From JAKVAV01 sp964651785 (lineage in GTDB: Bacteria > Bacteroidota > Bacteroidia > Flavobacteriales_D > Cryomorphaceae): DNA of 64,000 nucleotides. Positions 1-7,725 of the stretch are shown here, one piece after another. The DNA is taken from contig CAZYWJ010000010.1 in NCBI GenBank assembly GCA_964651785.1, positions 1 to 64,000 on the forward strand. The letters run 5' to 3'. Both the position numbers and the translations under genes were made by a program. The notes beneath the pieces are model-generated. The model saw only the letters and a list, made by a program, of their open reading frames with translations, did no database searches and was not told the DNA's origin. Each line of letters starts with the position of its first letter. Position 1 is the first letter of the stretch.

Positions 1-77
1 CTCTGACCTTTGATCTCTGACCTTTGATCTCTGACCTTTGATCTCTGACCTTTGATCTCTGATCTCTGACCTCTAAC
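1..77. repeat. 14-bp tandem repeat at window edge
   Basis: Four exact head-to-tail copies of a 14-bp unit (ctctgacctttgat) fill positions 1-56, followed by degenerate partial copies up to about 77, just after the stop codon of the menB gene. The array may continue left of the window. There are no spacers, so it is not CRISPR. It is a simple intergenic tandem repeat. Confidence 0.9.
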
Positions 78-920
78 CTAGGGTATCCACTTAATATCAC
101 TGAAGTCGGGCTTCCGTTTTTCCAGAAAAGCATTTCGTCCTTCCTTTGCTTCATCGGTCATGTAAGCCAAACGAGTAGCTTCACCCGCAAAGACCTGCTG
201 TCCTACCATTCCGTCATCGGTCAGGTTGAATGCAAACTTGAGCATCTTAATGCTGGTGGGTGATTTTTCTAAGATTTCCAAAGCCCAATCGTAGGCAGTC
301 GCCTCGAGTTCGTCATGGGGTATTACGGCATTCACCATTCCCATTTCGTAGGCTTCCTGCGCGGAATAGTTTCTTCCGAGAAAGAAAATCTCTCGCGCTC
401 TTTTCTGACCTACCATTTTTGCTAAATAGGCAGAGCCATATCCGCCGTCAAAGCTGGTTACATCGGCGTCAGTCTGTTTGAAAATCGCGTGTTCTTTGCT
501 CGCCAAGGTCAAGTCGCAAACCACGTGGAGACTGTGTCCACCGCCCACGGCCCACCCGGGCACGACGGCAATCACCACCTTTGGCATAAACCTTATCAAT
601 CGCTGCACTTCGAGAATGTTGAGTCGAGGCATCCCGTCATCATCCACATAGCCTTGATGTCCACGTGAGCGCTGATCGCCGCCGCTGCAAAATGCCCATC
701 CGCCGTCTTTCGGCGAAGGTCCTTCTCCCGAAAACAAAACCACTCCGATAGCCGTATCCTCTCGAGCATCCAAAAAGGCTTCGTACAATTCCTTCACCGT
801 CTTTGGCCGAAAGGCATTTCTCACTTCAGGCCGATTGAAAGCTATGCGAGCTACGTGCCCCGATTTTGCGTAAGTAATGTCCTCGTAATCCTTGACCTTC
901 TTCCAGTTTGCCTTGCTCAT
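78..920 (-). CDS. menB: 1,4-dihydroxy-2-naphthoyl-CoA synthase (MenB)
   Basis: This 280-residue crotonase-fold protein should close the second ring of the naphthoquinone nucleus, turning o-succinylbenzoyl-CoA into dihydroxynaphthoyl-CoA in cytoplasmic menaquinone synthesis. Visible family marks are the N-terminal NRPEVRNAFRP segment, the SGGDQ oxyanion-hole loop near residue 80, the GWAVGGGHSL helix near 122, the TDADVTSFDGGYG block near 150 and the MenB-type C-terminal end in WIP. Length matches MenB (about 275-285) and exceeds most other crotonases by its central loop. It lies 9 bp downstream of purC on the same strand, so co-transcription is possible although the pathways are unrelated. 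A respiratory menaquinone user is expected for Bacteroidota. Confidence 0.95.
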   Translation of the reverse strand: MSKANWKKVKDYEDITYAKSGHVARIAFNRPEVRNAFRPKTVKELYEAFLDAREDTAIGVVLFSGEGPSPKDGGWAFCSGGDQRSRGHQGYVDDDGMPRLNILEVQRLIRFMPKVVIAVVPGWAVGGGHSLHVVCDLTLASKEHAIFKQTDADVTSFDGGYGSAYLAKMVGQKRAREIFFLGRNYSAQEAYEMGMVNAVIPHDELEATAYDWALEILEKSPTSIKMLKFAFNLTDDGMVGQQVFAGEATRLAYMTDEAKEGRNAFLEKRKPDFSDIKWIP

Positions 921-929
921 TTCCTTCTC

Positions 930-1877
930 TTATCGGTTTTTTAAATATTCCGTAGTTCTTTTTTCAATCTCTTCCTTCGTCAGTTTCTCCGCGCCTCTGT
1001 CAAACTTTTCGCCCGTTATTCGCTCGTAGAGTTCGCGGTATCTGGCCGCGATCATTTCCACGCGATCAGGTGTCATTTCGGGAACTTGCTGGCCTTCCTT
1101 CCCCTGAAAACCGTTTTCGATAAGCCATTCCCGCACGAATTCTTTCGAAAGCTGTTTCTGCGCTTCACCTTTGGCTTGCCGCTCTTCGTAGCCATCGGCG
1201 TAAAAATATCTCGAGGAGTCGGGCGTGTGAATTTCATCCATCAACATCACCTCGTCATCTTTCAATCCGAATTCGTATTTCGTATCCACCAAAATCAATC
1301 CTTTGTCGGCGGCCATTTCGGTGCCCCTTTGGAAGAGGGCGCGGGTGTACGATTCCATTTTTTTGTAGTGGTTCTCAGGCACGATACCGCGAGCCAAAAT
1401 TTCTTCCCGCGAAATGTCTTCATCGTGACCTTCTTCTGCCTTGGTGGCAGGGGTAATGAGTGGCTCGGGAAAGCGATCGTGCTCTTTCATACCATCGGGC
1501 ATTGACACTCCGCAAAGTTCGCGTTTGCCTGATTTGTACTCGCGCCAAGCGTGTCCGGTGAGGTATCCCCGAATCACCATTTCCACCCGAAAGGGCTCGC
1601 ACTTATGACCTACGGCTACATTGGGTGCAGGCGTAGCCATTAACCAATTCGGGCAAATATCTTCCGTTGCTCTCAGAAATTTTGCCGCTATGAGATTTAG
1701 CATGGCTCCCTTCCCGGGTATGCCTTTCGGCAAAATGACGTCGAATGCCGAGATACGATCGCTCGCAACCATCACCAACAAGTCATCGCCTATGCCGTAG
1801 ACGTCTCTCACTTTTCCGTGATAAACGAATGTCTGATCGGGAAAGGAGTATTCGGTTTGATTTAAAGTCTGCATCAA
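930..1877 (-). CDS. purC: SAICAR synthase (PurC)
   Basis: Phosphoribosylaminoimidazole-succinocarboxamide synthase, 315 residues, performs the ATP-dependent coupling of CAIR with aspartate in purine synthesis. The sequence shows the N-terminal GKVRDVY motif, the SDRISAFDVILP signature and the HTPDSSRYF segment near residue 217. The length fits the longer PurC type (about 300-315) common in Bacteroidota, compared with about 240 in Escherichia coli. Two adjacent ATG codons (1877 and 1874) could start it; both overlap the end of phoH by a few bases, which points to translational coupling. Nothing is missing or unusual. Confidence 0.95.
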   Translation of the reverse strand: MMQTLNQTEYSFPDQTFVYHGKVRDVYGIGDDLLVMVASDRISAFDVILPKGIPGKGAMLNLIAAKFLRATEDICPNWLMATPAPNVAVGHKCEPFRVEMVIRGYLTGHAWREYKSGKRELCGVSMPDGMKEHDRFPEPLITPATKAEEGHDEDISREEILARGIVPENHYKKMESYTRALFQRGTEMAADKGLILVDTKYEFGLKDDEVMLMDEIHTPDSSRYFYADGYEERQAKGEAQKQLSKEFVREWLIENGFQGKEGQQVPEMTPDRVEMIAARYRELYERITGEKFDRGAEKLTKEEIEKRTTEYLKNR

Positions 1878-2824
1878 TTATCGTTTTTATGCGCCTCAAA
1901 TGCGGTGATAATTCGTTTCACCAAGGGGTGTCTCATCACATCTTTTTCATTCAGATAAATCAGTTTCACCCCTTCTACGTCTCTTAGGTTTTCAATGCTG
2001 AATTTCAGCCCACTGGTTTGCTTTTTGGGCAAATCGACTTGCGTCAAATCCCCGGTGATGACAAATTTTGCGGTTTGTCCCATACGGGTTAAAAACATTT
2101 TCAATTGGGAAACCGTGGCATTTTGTGCTTCATCCAAGATGACGAAAGCTTTGTCCAGAGTTCGCCCGCGCATATAGGCGAGAGGCGCAATTTGTATGGT
2201 CCCCATTTCCAAATAATCCCGCAATCTTTCAGGTGGAATCATATCCCGAAGCGCATCATAGAGAGGTTGCAAATAAGGGTCGAGCTTGTCTTTCAAATCT
2301 CCCGGAAGAAAACCCAGATTTTCTCCGGCCTCCACGGCAGGACGCGTCAAAATGATTTTGCGAATTTGCTTTTCCTTCAAAGCGCGTACGGCAAGTGCTA
2401 CGGCGGTATATGTTTTACCCGTACCGGCAGGACCGATGGCAAAAACCAAGTCGCTTTCGTCCACGGCTTCTACAAGTCTGCGTTGGTTGGCGGTCTTTGC
2501 TTTAACTTTCAATCCATTGTTGCCATGAACCAAGACTCCGTCGCCACCCGCGTTTATCATCAAGCTCGGCGCTTCCTCGGTCATCAATCTTTCGATATTG
2601 CTTTCGGTCAGCCGATTGTACTTGTCCAAGTGCTGCATGAACAGATTGATCTTTTGCTCAAAATGATCTATTTCATCTTCTTCTCCGATGGCTTTAATCA
2701 TATTGCCCCGTGCTATCACTTTTAACTTCGGAAAGTGGCTGGTGATAAACTGAAACTTCTTATTGTTTACACCCAAAATTTCAATGGGGTCAACGTTTTC
2801 GATTGGAATTATTCTTTCACTCAA
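1874..2824 (-). CDS. phoH: PhoH family ATPase
   Basis: A 316-residue PhoH-like protein. The Walker A motif GPAGTGKT lies near residues 132-139 and a Walker B-like DEAQNAT further on; the N-terminal part resembles the KH-like region found before the ATPase domain in this family. PhoH proteins are cytoplasmic ATPases linked to RNA metabolism, but their exact role is unsettled. It overlaps the following purC start by 4 bp. The start codon at 2824 lies about 65 bp from the putative promoter of the divergent SAM-hydrolase gene. Confidence 0.9.
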   Translation of the reverse strand: MSERIIPIENVDPIEILGVNNKKFQFITSHFPKLKVIARGNMIKAIGEEDEIDHFEQKINLFMQHLDKYNRLTESNIERLMTEEAPSLMINAGGDGVLVHGNNGLKVKAKTANQRRLVEAVDESDLVFAIGPAGTGKTYTAVALAVRALKEKQIRKIILTRPAVEAGENLGFLPGDLKDKLDPYLQPLYDALRDMIPPERLRDYLEMGTIQIAPLAYMRGRTLDKAFVILDEAQNATVSQLKMFLTRMGQTAKFVITGDLTQVDLPKKQTSGLKFSIENLRDVEGVKLIYLNEKDVMRHPLVKRIITAFEAHKNDN

Positions 2825-2884
2825 TAGCTTTCGGATATGCTGTTTTTACTTTGTAAGGAAGGGAATCGCCCGTCTGTTTTTTCT

Positions 2885-2892
2885 TACTTTTG
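2885..2892 (+). promoter_or_regulatory. TAnnTTTG -7 element
   Basis: TACTTTTG matches the Bacteroidota housekeeping -7 consensus TAnnTTTG and lies 52 bp before the ATG at 2944. No convincing TTTG -33 element is seen at the usual 19-21 bp spacing, so this is a partial match. Confidence 0.45.
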
Positions 2893-2943
2893 AAATCCAA
2901 AAATAAAGAATATTTCCGCGTCGAATACAGCGCTTTTTTATCC

Positions 2944-3750
2944 ATGCCCATCGTCACCCTTACATCCGATTTGAGTACGAAAGATTATTATCTGGCAGCG
3001 GTAAAAGCTACGGCGCTTCGACTTATTCCCGACCTGAATTGGGTCGATATTTCCAATCATATTCCTCCCTTCGACATGGCAAAAGCTGCTTTTGTCTTAA
3101 AGAACGTTTGGAGAGATTTTCCCGATGGCACCATACATATTGTAGGTGTTGCCTGCGAATGGTCGAGGGATACACCATACACCATTGTTAAAATGAAAGA
3201 GCATTATTTCATCGGTACCGATAATGGCTTTTTTTCATTGTTATTTGATGATTACGCAGAGCCCGAATGGATTCGAACCCTCAAGCTAAAGGGAGATGAG
3301 GACTTGAGTTTTCCTACGAAGTCCATTTTTGTGTCGGCTGCCGCTAAATTGGCCAGAGCTGAAGACTTGGATGATTTCTCCGTCGAGGCCGATAATTATC
3401 GACGCAGGCCGCTGCCGGTGCCGGTGGTTGAATTCGACAACATTCGCGGAATGGCGATTTACGTTGATGCTTACGGCAACGTGATCACTAATATCACCAA
3501 GTCACTCTTTGAAAAGGAAGTCGGATCGAAAGAATTCAACATCGTGGTGCGGCGCGGTGATACCGATTTGAACCGTATTTCCCGAACTTACAATGAGGTT
3601 CCGCAAGGCGAGAAGGTGGCACTTTTCACTTCCGAAGGTTTTTTGGAAATAGCCATCAATCGCGGTGTAGAAGGAAGCGGGGGCGGGGCGACTGACCTTC
3701 TTGGTATCCGCGAGAATGATATCGTCCGCGTAGAAATTCTCGAAGATTAA
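2944..3750 (+). CDS. SAM hydroxide adenosyltransferase (DUF62) family protein
   Basis: From the ATG at 2944 this is a 268-residue protein of the SAM hydroxide adenosyltransferase/fluorinase superfamily, which splits S-adenosylmethionine into adenosine and methionine using water. The N-terminal segment TLTSDLSTKDYYLAAVKA, the VDISNHIPPFD stretch and the C-terminal DAYGNVITNIT motif are typical. The usual start is MPIVTLTSD, so I place it at 2944 rather than the upstream in-frame ATG at 2890. The physiological role of the bacterial hydrolases is unclear. It is divergent from phoH and followed 34 bp later by a small gene on the same strand. Confidence 0.88.
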   Translation: MPIVTLTSDLSTKDYYLAAVKATALRLIPDLNWVDISNHIPPFDMAKAAFVLKNVWRDFPDGTIHIVGVACEWSRDTPYTIVKMKEHYFIGTDNGFFSLLFDDYAEPEWIRTLKLKGDEDLSFPTKSIFVSAAAKLARAEDLDDFSVEADNYRRRPLPVPVVEFDNIRGMAIYVDAYGNVITNITKSLFEKEVGSKEFNIVVRRGDTDLNRISRTYNEVPQGEKVALFTSEGFLEIAINRGVEGSGGGATDLLGIRENDIVRVEILED

Positions 3751-3784
3751 AAAACAAATTGCATCGTGCGCGCATTTATTTAGT

Positions 3785-4042
3785 GTGGACACTAAAATTC
3801 GAAATTTTCAAAAGCTCAATTTGCGCGAGCGGTTCAATTATCTGCGTGAACATGCTAAGTACATCGATTCTCGCTTTTATCGGACATATCGCGTCCATCT
3901 TTATGAGGTAGAGGGATTCTACACGGAAGTCTGGATGCGCTCAGACCTCGATCAGGTATGCTGGATCGAGTTGGCAGATATGAATCAAGTAGCCGAGAAT
4001 TATACGAAATACGTGGATGTTAAATCAGATCTGGGTCTCTGA
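3785..4042 (+). CDS. small conserved hypothetical protein
   Basis: An 85-residue soluble protein with a GTG start, rich in charged and aromatic residues (YIDSRFYRTYRVHLYEVEGFYTEVWMRSD). I do not assign a domain; short proteins of this kind following SAM-hydrolase genes are common in Bacteroidota. It shares 18 bp at its 3' end with the convergent aroE gene. It looks real because its composition is even and it sits 34 bp after the upstream gene, consistent with an operon. Function unknown. Confidence 0.65.
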   Translation: MDTKIRNFQKLNLRERFNYLREHAKYIDSRFYRTYRVHLYEVEGFYTEVWMRSDLDQVCWIELADMNQVAENYTKYVDVKSDLGL

Positions 4043-4794
4043 GTTCCATATTTCCCAGCTCTTCTCTGCCTGAATTTTCAGCATGCTCAAGCCATTCATT
4101 ATCGAAGCTCCGCGTTTTTCACCTTCTTTCAAAAACTGCGTTTTCTCGGGATTGTAAATCAAATCGTAGAGCAAATGATCCTCGGTGATGCCTTCATAGG
4201 CTATCGAAGGTGCGTCTTCCACATCGGGAAATGTGCCGAGCGGGGTGGTATTGACAATGAGTCGATGCCATTTCACGGCGTTCTCATTGCAGTCTTCATA
4301 AGATATTTCATTAATGCCTGAAGACTTTCTGCTGACGAACAGAATGTCCAGACCAATTTTTCGTAGAGTAAAAGCCACCGNNNNNNNNNNNNNNNNNNNN
4401 NNNNNNNNNNNNNNNNNNNNNNNNNNNNNNNNNNNNNNNNNNNNNNNNNNNNNNNNNNNNNNNNNNNNNNNNNNNNNNNNTTTTCAAAACCAATCACATC
4501 CGTGTTATAACCGATTGTTTGGCCATTTTTGAAAGCAATGGTATTCACGGAGCCCACCAAAGAAGCTACGGTATCAAGCTCATCCAAATAAGGGATAATC
4601 GCCTCTTTATAGGGAGTTGTCACATTTAAACCGGCTAAATCTTTGCGCTCGAGCAGATTTTTCACTTCATCGATTTCGGCGAGTTCGAAATTCTCATATT
4701 CGGCTTCGAGATTCAACTCCGAAAATTTCTTTTTGAAATATTCTTTCGAAAATGAATGAGCGAGAGATCTTCCAATAAGGCCGTACTGTTTCAT
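4025..4794 (-). CDS. aroE: shikimate dehydrogenase (AroE), interrupted by assembly gap
   Basis: NADP-dependent reduction of 3-dehydroshikimate to shikimate. The N-terminal half shows IGRSLAHSFS, NVTTPYKE, GSVNTI and NTDVIGFE; the C-terminal half shows NTTPLG, YDLIYNPEKTQFL and NGLSML. The 100-N gap at 4381-4480 removes the GAGGA-type nucleotide-binding loop between GFE and AVAF. By comparison with the family roughly 23-25 residues are missing, so the true gap is nearer 75 bp; the two flanking frames require a length of 2 modulo 3. The gene is probably intact in the organism. It overlaps the convergent small gene by 18 bp. Confidence 0.9.
4381..4480. other. 100-N assembly gap inside aroE
   Basis: A run of exactly 100 N. 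Unlike the two other gaps in the window, no repeated sequence flanks it, so bases are really missing. The Ns are a placeholder of arbitrary length. Confidence 0.95.
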
Positions 4795-4918
4795 TTCGTC
4801 TACTTATCGGAGCGTATAGATTGATTTGATGTAATTTGTGTGGGATTGTTTAATCACTCTATTCAAAACGTTTAGCTCACTATTCAACCCTCAAAGAGTG
4901 AAAATGCTACCGGATTTT

Positions 4919-5287
4919 TTAATTATCAGATGAATAATCCTGAATCAAAATATCGGTTGGAATGCGCAATTGAACATTTAATTTCCTGATCATATCCAGT
5001 GTCAGTTTTCGTTTACGATTCATTACTTCACTCACCCGACTTTTAAAACCTATCATATCTACCAAATCCTTTTGCTTCAGTCCCATTTGTTCCATTCGGA
5101 ATTTGATGGCAGAAATCGGATCAGGCATATCAATAGGGAAATTTTCATTTTCGTAGTTGTCGATTAAAATCGCCAAAATTTCCAGTTCATCCCCCTCTTT
5201 TGTTCCACGCTTTGCGTCAAAAATATCTTCAAGTCTATCAAGAGCTTTTTGATAGTCATTATCATTCCTAATAGGTGAAATATTCAT
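4919..5287 (-). CDS. higA: HigA-type antitoxin (XRE family)
   Basis: A 122-residue protein with a C-terminal helix-turn-helix (MGLKQKDLVDMIGFKSRVSEV, about residues 71-91) and an N-terminal acidic part typical of HigA antitoxins that pair with HigB. It should neutralise the toxin encoded just upstream and repress the operon. It begins 1 bp after the toxin stop codon. The toxin-first gene order is that of higBA modules. Confidence 0.9.
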   Translation of the reverse strand: MNISPIRNDNDYQKALDRLEDIFDAKRGTKEGDELEILAILIDNYENENFPIDMPDPISAIKFRMEQMGLKQKDLVDMIGFKSRVSEVMNRKRKLTLDMIRKLNVQLRIPTDILIQDYSSDN

Positions 5288-5288
5288 A

Positions 5289-5582
5289 TCAAATTTCGTT
5301 TGCGTTTATTTTATCATATTCAGCGTGAGTTCCGATAAAACGTATCCAAGCAAGTTGGTATTCAAAATTAAACTTTACAATTAATCGGTAGTCATTGCCC
5401 TTGATGTTAAAAACGATCCGATTTCCTTTAAGGATGCTCGCTCCGGGGTAATCTCTCTTGAGTTCATTTATCGAATTCCAATTGGATTTTTCCGTTTCAC
5501 GATACCAAGTTTTTAATTGAAGTTCGCAGTCACCATGCTTTCCCCAAAAATCCCCCAAAGTTCCTCGCGAAAAAATTTTCAC
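5289..5582 (-). CDS. higB: HigB-type mRNA interferase toxin
   Basis: A 97-residue protein of the HigB toxin family (RelE fold), which cuts mRNA on the ribosome. Family marks are the N-terminal FSRGTLGDFW, LKTWYRETEKSNW in the middle, GNRIVFNIKGNDYRLIVK and the C-terminal RFIGTHAEYDKI. The start is GTG at 5582. Immediately upstream lies a TAnnTTTG promoter. Intact length suggests a functional module. Confidence 0.9.
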   Translation of the reverse strand: MKIFSRGTLGDFWGKHGDCELQLKTWYRETEKSNWNSINELKRDYPGASILKGNRIVFNIKGNDYRLIVKFNFEYQLAWIRFIGTHAEYDKINANEI

Positions 5583-5598
5583 ATTGATCTCTTTAACA

Positions 5599-5606
5599 CA
5601 AATATA
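5599..5606 (-). promoter_or_regulatory. TAnnTTTG promoter of higBA
   Basis: TATATTTG on the minus strand matches the Bacteroidota -7 consensus and lies 17 bp before the GTG start of higB, inside an AT-rich run (tatatatat) at 5601-5610. Confidence 0.55.
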
Positions 5607-5666
5607 TATAAAAGGTTACCAAATCGAGAACTTGAGAGACCGATAATGCTTTGTCTTCAAGAATAA

Positions 5667-6614
5667 TCAAACTTCAGAATCTTTGGGTGCGAAGCGACCC
5701 ATCACAAAGATAATCAGCATGCCTGCACAAGCTAAACCCAGTGCCGTGTACAATTGTGGGTCGGTTCCCGTAATGGCTTCAAAAGTAGAAGGCAGGACAT
5801 TTTCTTGAACCAAGGCTACCATTTCTTCATCGGGTTCACCTTCATGCTTAACAAAGTACTCCAGTGTATTTTTCCATGGCCAGATTTTATTGAGAGACCC
5901 CAGAAGAAATCCACTCAGAATGGCTACGGTAACATCGTGATACCGAGAGAACATCCACTTTAAAAATCGGCTGAAAGCCAAAATTCCGACAATGCATCCC
6001 CCGCCGAAAATGCCTATTGAGATGATGTCTCGATCATTAACCGCTTGTAAAACGGTGGAGTAGGAGCCAAGCAGCAGCAAAATAAAACTCCCGGAGATTC
6101 CGGGAAGGATCATCGCGCAAATGGCGATCATCCCGCTTACGAATAAGTACCAGGTAGCTCCCGGATCTTCAACGGGCGGTAAATCGGTGATAAGATAGGC
6201 GATAACGGCGCCCGCGGCAAAACCAAAATATCGCGAGCCCGACCAAACTTTAACGGCTTTCGCGACAAGCGGAATACTAGCTAATACCAAACCAAAGAAA
6301 AACGACCAGATGGCGATGGGGTGGGTTTCGAGCAAATAGGTAATCAACTTTGCCAGGGTAATAATGCTAATGGCAATACCTGCCAAAAGTGCCACCAGAA
6401 AGTTTCCGTTAACGGCTTTCCAAAAAGGTTTAAAGCCCTTTTTGAAAAGAAGTTGAAGGTTGATGAGGTTAACACGGTTGATGGTGTCGATCAATTCCTC
6501 GTAAATTCCGGTGATAAAAGCGATGGTTCCGCCCGAAACGCCGGGTACCACATCGGCAGCACCCATACCCATACCTTTTAAAGCGATCAGGAAATAATCT
6601 TTCAGGCTTCTCAT
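5667..6614 (-). CDS. DUF368 polytopic membrane protein
   Basis: From the ATG at 6614 this is a 315-residue integral membrane protein of family DUF368. It shows the conserved GMGMGAADVVPGVSGGTIAFITGIYEEL start and LPGISGSFILLLLGSYSTVLQAV in the middle, with about eight to ten hydrophobic segments. DUF368 members have been linked to C55-isoprenoid (undecaprenyl phosphate) flipping at the inner membrane; that is family knowledge, not visible here. The longer upstream extension is rejected because it overlaps the rhodanese gene out of frame. The start overlaps the rhodanese stop (TGATG). Confidence 0.85.
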   Translation of the reverse strand: MRSLKDYFLIALKGMGMGAADVVPGVSGGTIAFITGIYEELIDTINRVNLINLQLLFKKGFKPFWKAVNGNFLVALLAGIAISIITLAKLITYLLETHPIAIWSFFFGLVLASIPLVAKAVKVWSGSRYFGFAAGAVIAYLITDLPPVEDPGATWYLFVSGMIAICAMILPGISGSFILLLLGSYSTVLQAVNDRDIISIGIFGGGCIVGILAFSRFLKWMFSRYHDVTVAILSGFLLGSLNKIWPWKNTLEYFVKHEGEPDEEMVALVQENVLPSTFEAITGTDPQLYTALGLACAGMLIIFVMGRFAPKDSEV

Positions 6615-6931
6615 CAATAAACGATTATGCTTGGGTCGATTTCCTCTACCCAAGCTTCTATTCCTCCTTTTAGCAGGTGAACATTGGTTAAATTGAGTTC
6701 TTCTCTCAGGGTGTGGACCATTGCTGAAGCGCGCGAGCCGCTCTTGCAATGAACCACCACGGGAATATCTTTCCTGATTTCGGCTTTGCGATGAATCAGT
6801 TCAGCCATTGGTATGTGCAGGCCACCTATGGTTCCTGAATCTACTTCGTGGATTTCGCGGATATCGATGATTTGTACATCGCGACCATTATCCAACAGGT
6901 CTTTGAGTTCTCGTACGCTGATTTGCGACAT
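6614..6931 (-). CDS. rhodanese-like domain protein
   Basis: A single-domain rhodanese of 105 residues. The predicted sulfur-carrying cysteine sits in the loop VVHCKSGSRAS, and the N-terminal DGRDVQIIDIREIHE is the usual first motif. Such proteins carry or transfer sulfane sulfur in the cytoplasm. It lies 8 bp downstream of a phosphosulfolactate synthase gene and overlaps the DUF368 gene by 1 bp, so it belongs to the same operon. A link between sulfur chemistry of the two neighbours is possible but only inferred. Confidence 0.88.
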   Translation of the reverse strand: MSQISVRELKDLLDNGRDVQIIDIREIHEVDSGTIGGLHIPMAELIHRKAEIRKDIPVVVHCKSGSRASAMVHTLREELNLTNVHLLKGGIEAWVEEIDPSIIVY

Positions 6932-6939
6932 GACAATAA

Positions 6940-7725
6940 TTAAGGCCGCATCTTTTCGGCAATTTCTTCGGGCAAAAATTCGAAAAAAGTATCGCCTCTC
7001 AAACCTATACGCAAAGTTTCGAGTGGAATGACATCACTCGGTGCGATATTTCCCAAGTTAACATTGGCCCCGATAAGTTTTATAAACCAGACTTGTTGGG
7101 CTTTTTGGGGAGCTTCCCAAAGGATATCTTCGGATTTTACCTTAGCCAAAATTTTGTTTACCAAAACCACGTGCGCCGTTCCGTTTGGTCGGTAAATTCC
7201 CACATTTCCGCTCTCTCGAGCTTCCGCGATTACCTTCCACGATCCGGCGCTCAGTTCGGTATCCATCATCTTCACCCACTTTCCCGGGGCGATGAGAATT
7301 CCTTCTTCCTTAGAACCTACTTCTGAGAGGACTCTAAAATCTTTGGCTAAGGTAGATATGTACTCCAGCTTTTCGTCGTGAGGAAGGTGAATCGAACCGT
7401 CTGATACTTCTACGGTTTCAAGGTTCAGGTCACTTAACAATTTTCTGTATTCATCGAAGAGACCGCGAATGATAAATGCTTCAAATAAGGTGCCTCCGAG
7501 GTAAACCTTCATATTTGCATCGTGGTAAAGCTTTATCTTCTCCTTTAAATCTTTAGTAAGATAAGAAGTACCGAAACCAAGCTTAATGATGTCGGTCAGG
7601 GTTCCGTTGGCATCCAGAAAATTGGCCGCACTCCGCAGGCTCAATCCTTTGTCCATCACCATAGTCAGACCGTTGGTGCGCGGTCTCTCGGTGCGTTCGG
7701 GAATAAAGGGTAAATTAAAATTCAT
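6940..7725 (-). CDS. comA: phosphosulfolactate synthase (ComA family)
   Basis: A 261-residue protein of the ComA family, which adds sulfite to phosphoenolpyruvate to give (2R)-phospho-3-sulfolactate. Recognisable segments are ERTERPRTNGLTMVMDKGLS at the start, KLGFGTSYL, VYLGGTLFEAF, EVSDGSIHLPH and the C-terminal LRIGLRGDTFFEFLPEE. The start is placed at the ATG 7725, which overlaps the upstream TPR gene by 11 bp. ComA is best known from methanogen coenzyme M synthesis; in a Bacteroidota it may feed sulfolactate or cysteate, for example toward sulfonolipids. No comB or comC homologue is in the window. Confidence 0.85.
   Translation of the reverse strand: MNFNLPFIPERTERPRTNGLTMVMDKGLSLRSAANFLDANGTLTDIIKLGFGTSYLTKDLKEKIKLYHDANMKVYLGGTLFEAFIIRGLFDEYRKLLSDLNLETVEVSDGSIHLPHDEKLEYISTLAKDFRVLSEVGSKEEGILIAPGKWVKMMDTELSAGSWKVIAEARESGNVGIYRPNGTAHVVLVNKILAKVKSEDILWEAPQKAQQVWFIKLIGANVNLGNIAPSDVIPLETLRIGLRGDTFFEFLPEEIAEKMRP

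Noticed and set aside
1..77. CRISPR array
   Set aside because: Repeats are 14 bp and directly adjacent, with no spacers and no cas genes in the window.
2105..2725. 206-aa plus-strand frame opposite phoH
   Set aside because: Shadow frame of phoH, which has clear Walker motifs on the other strand.
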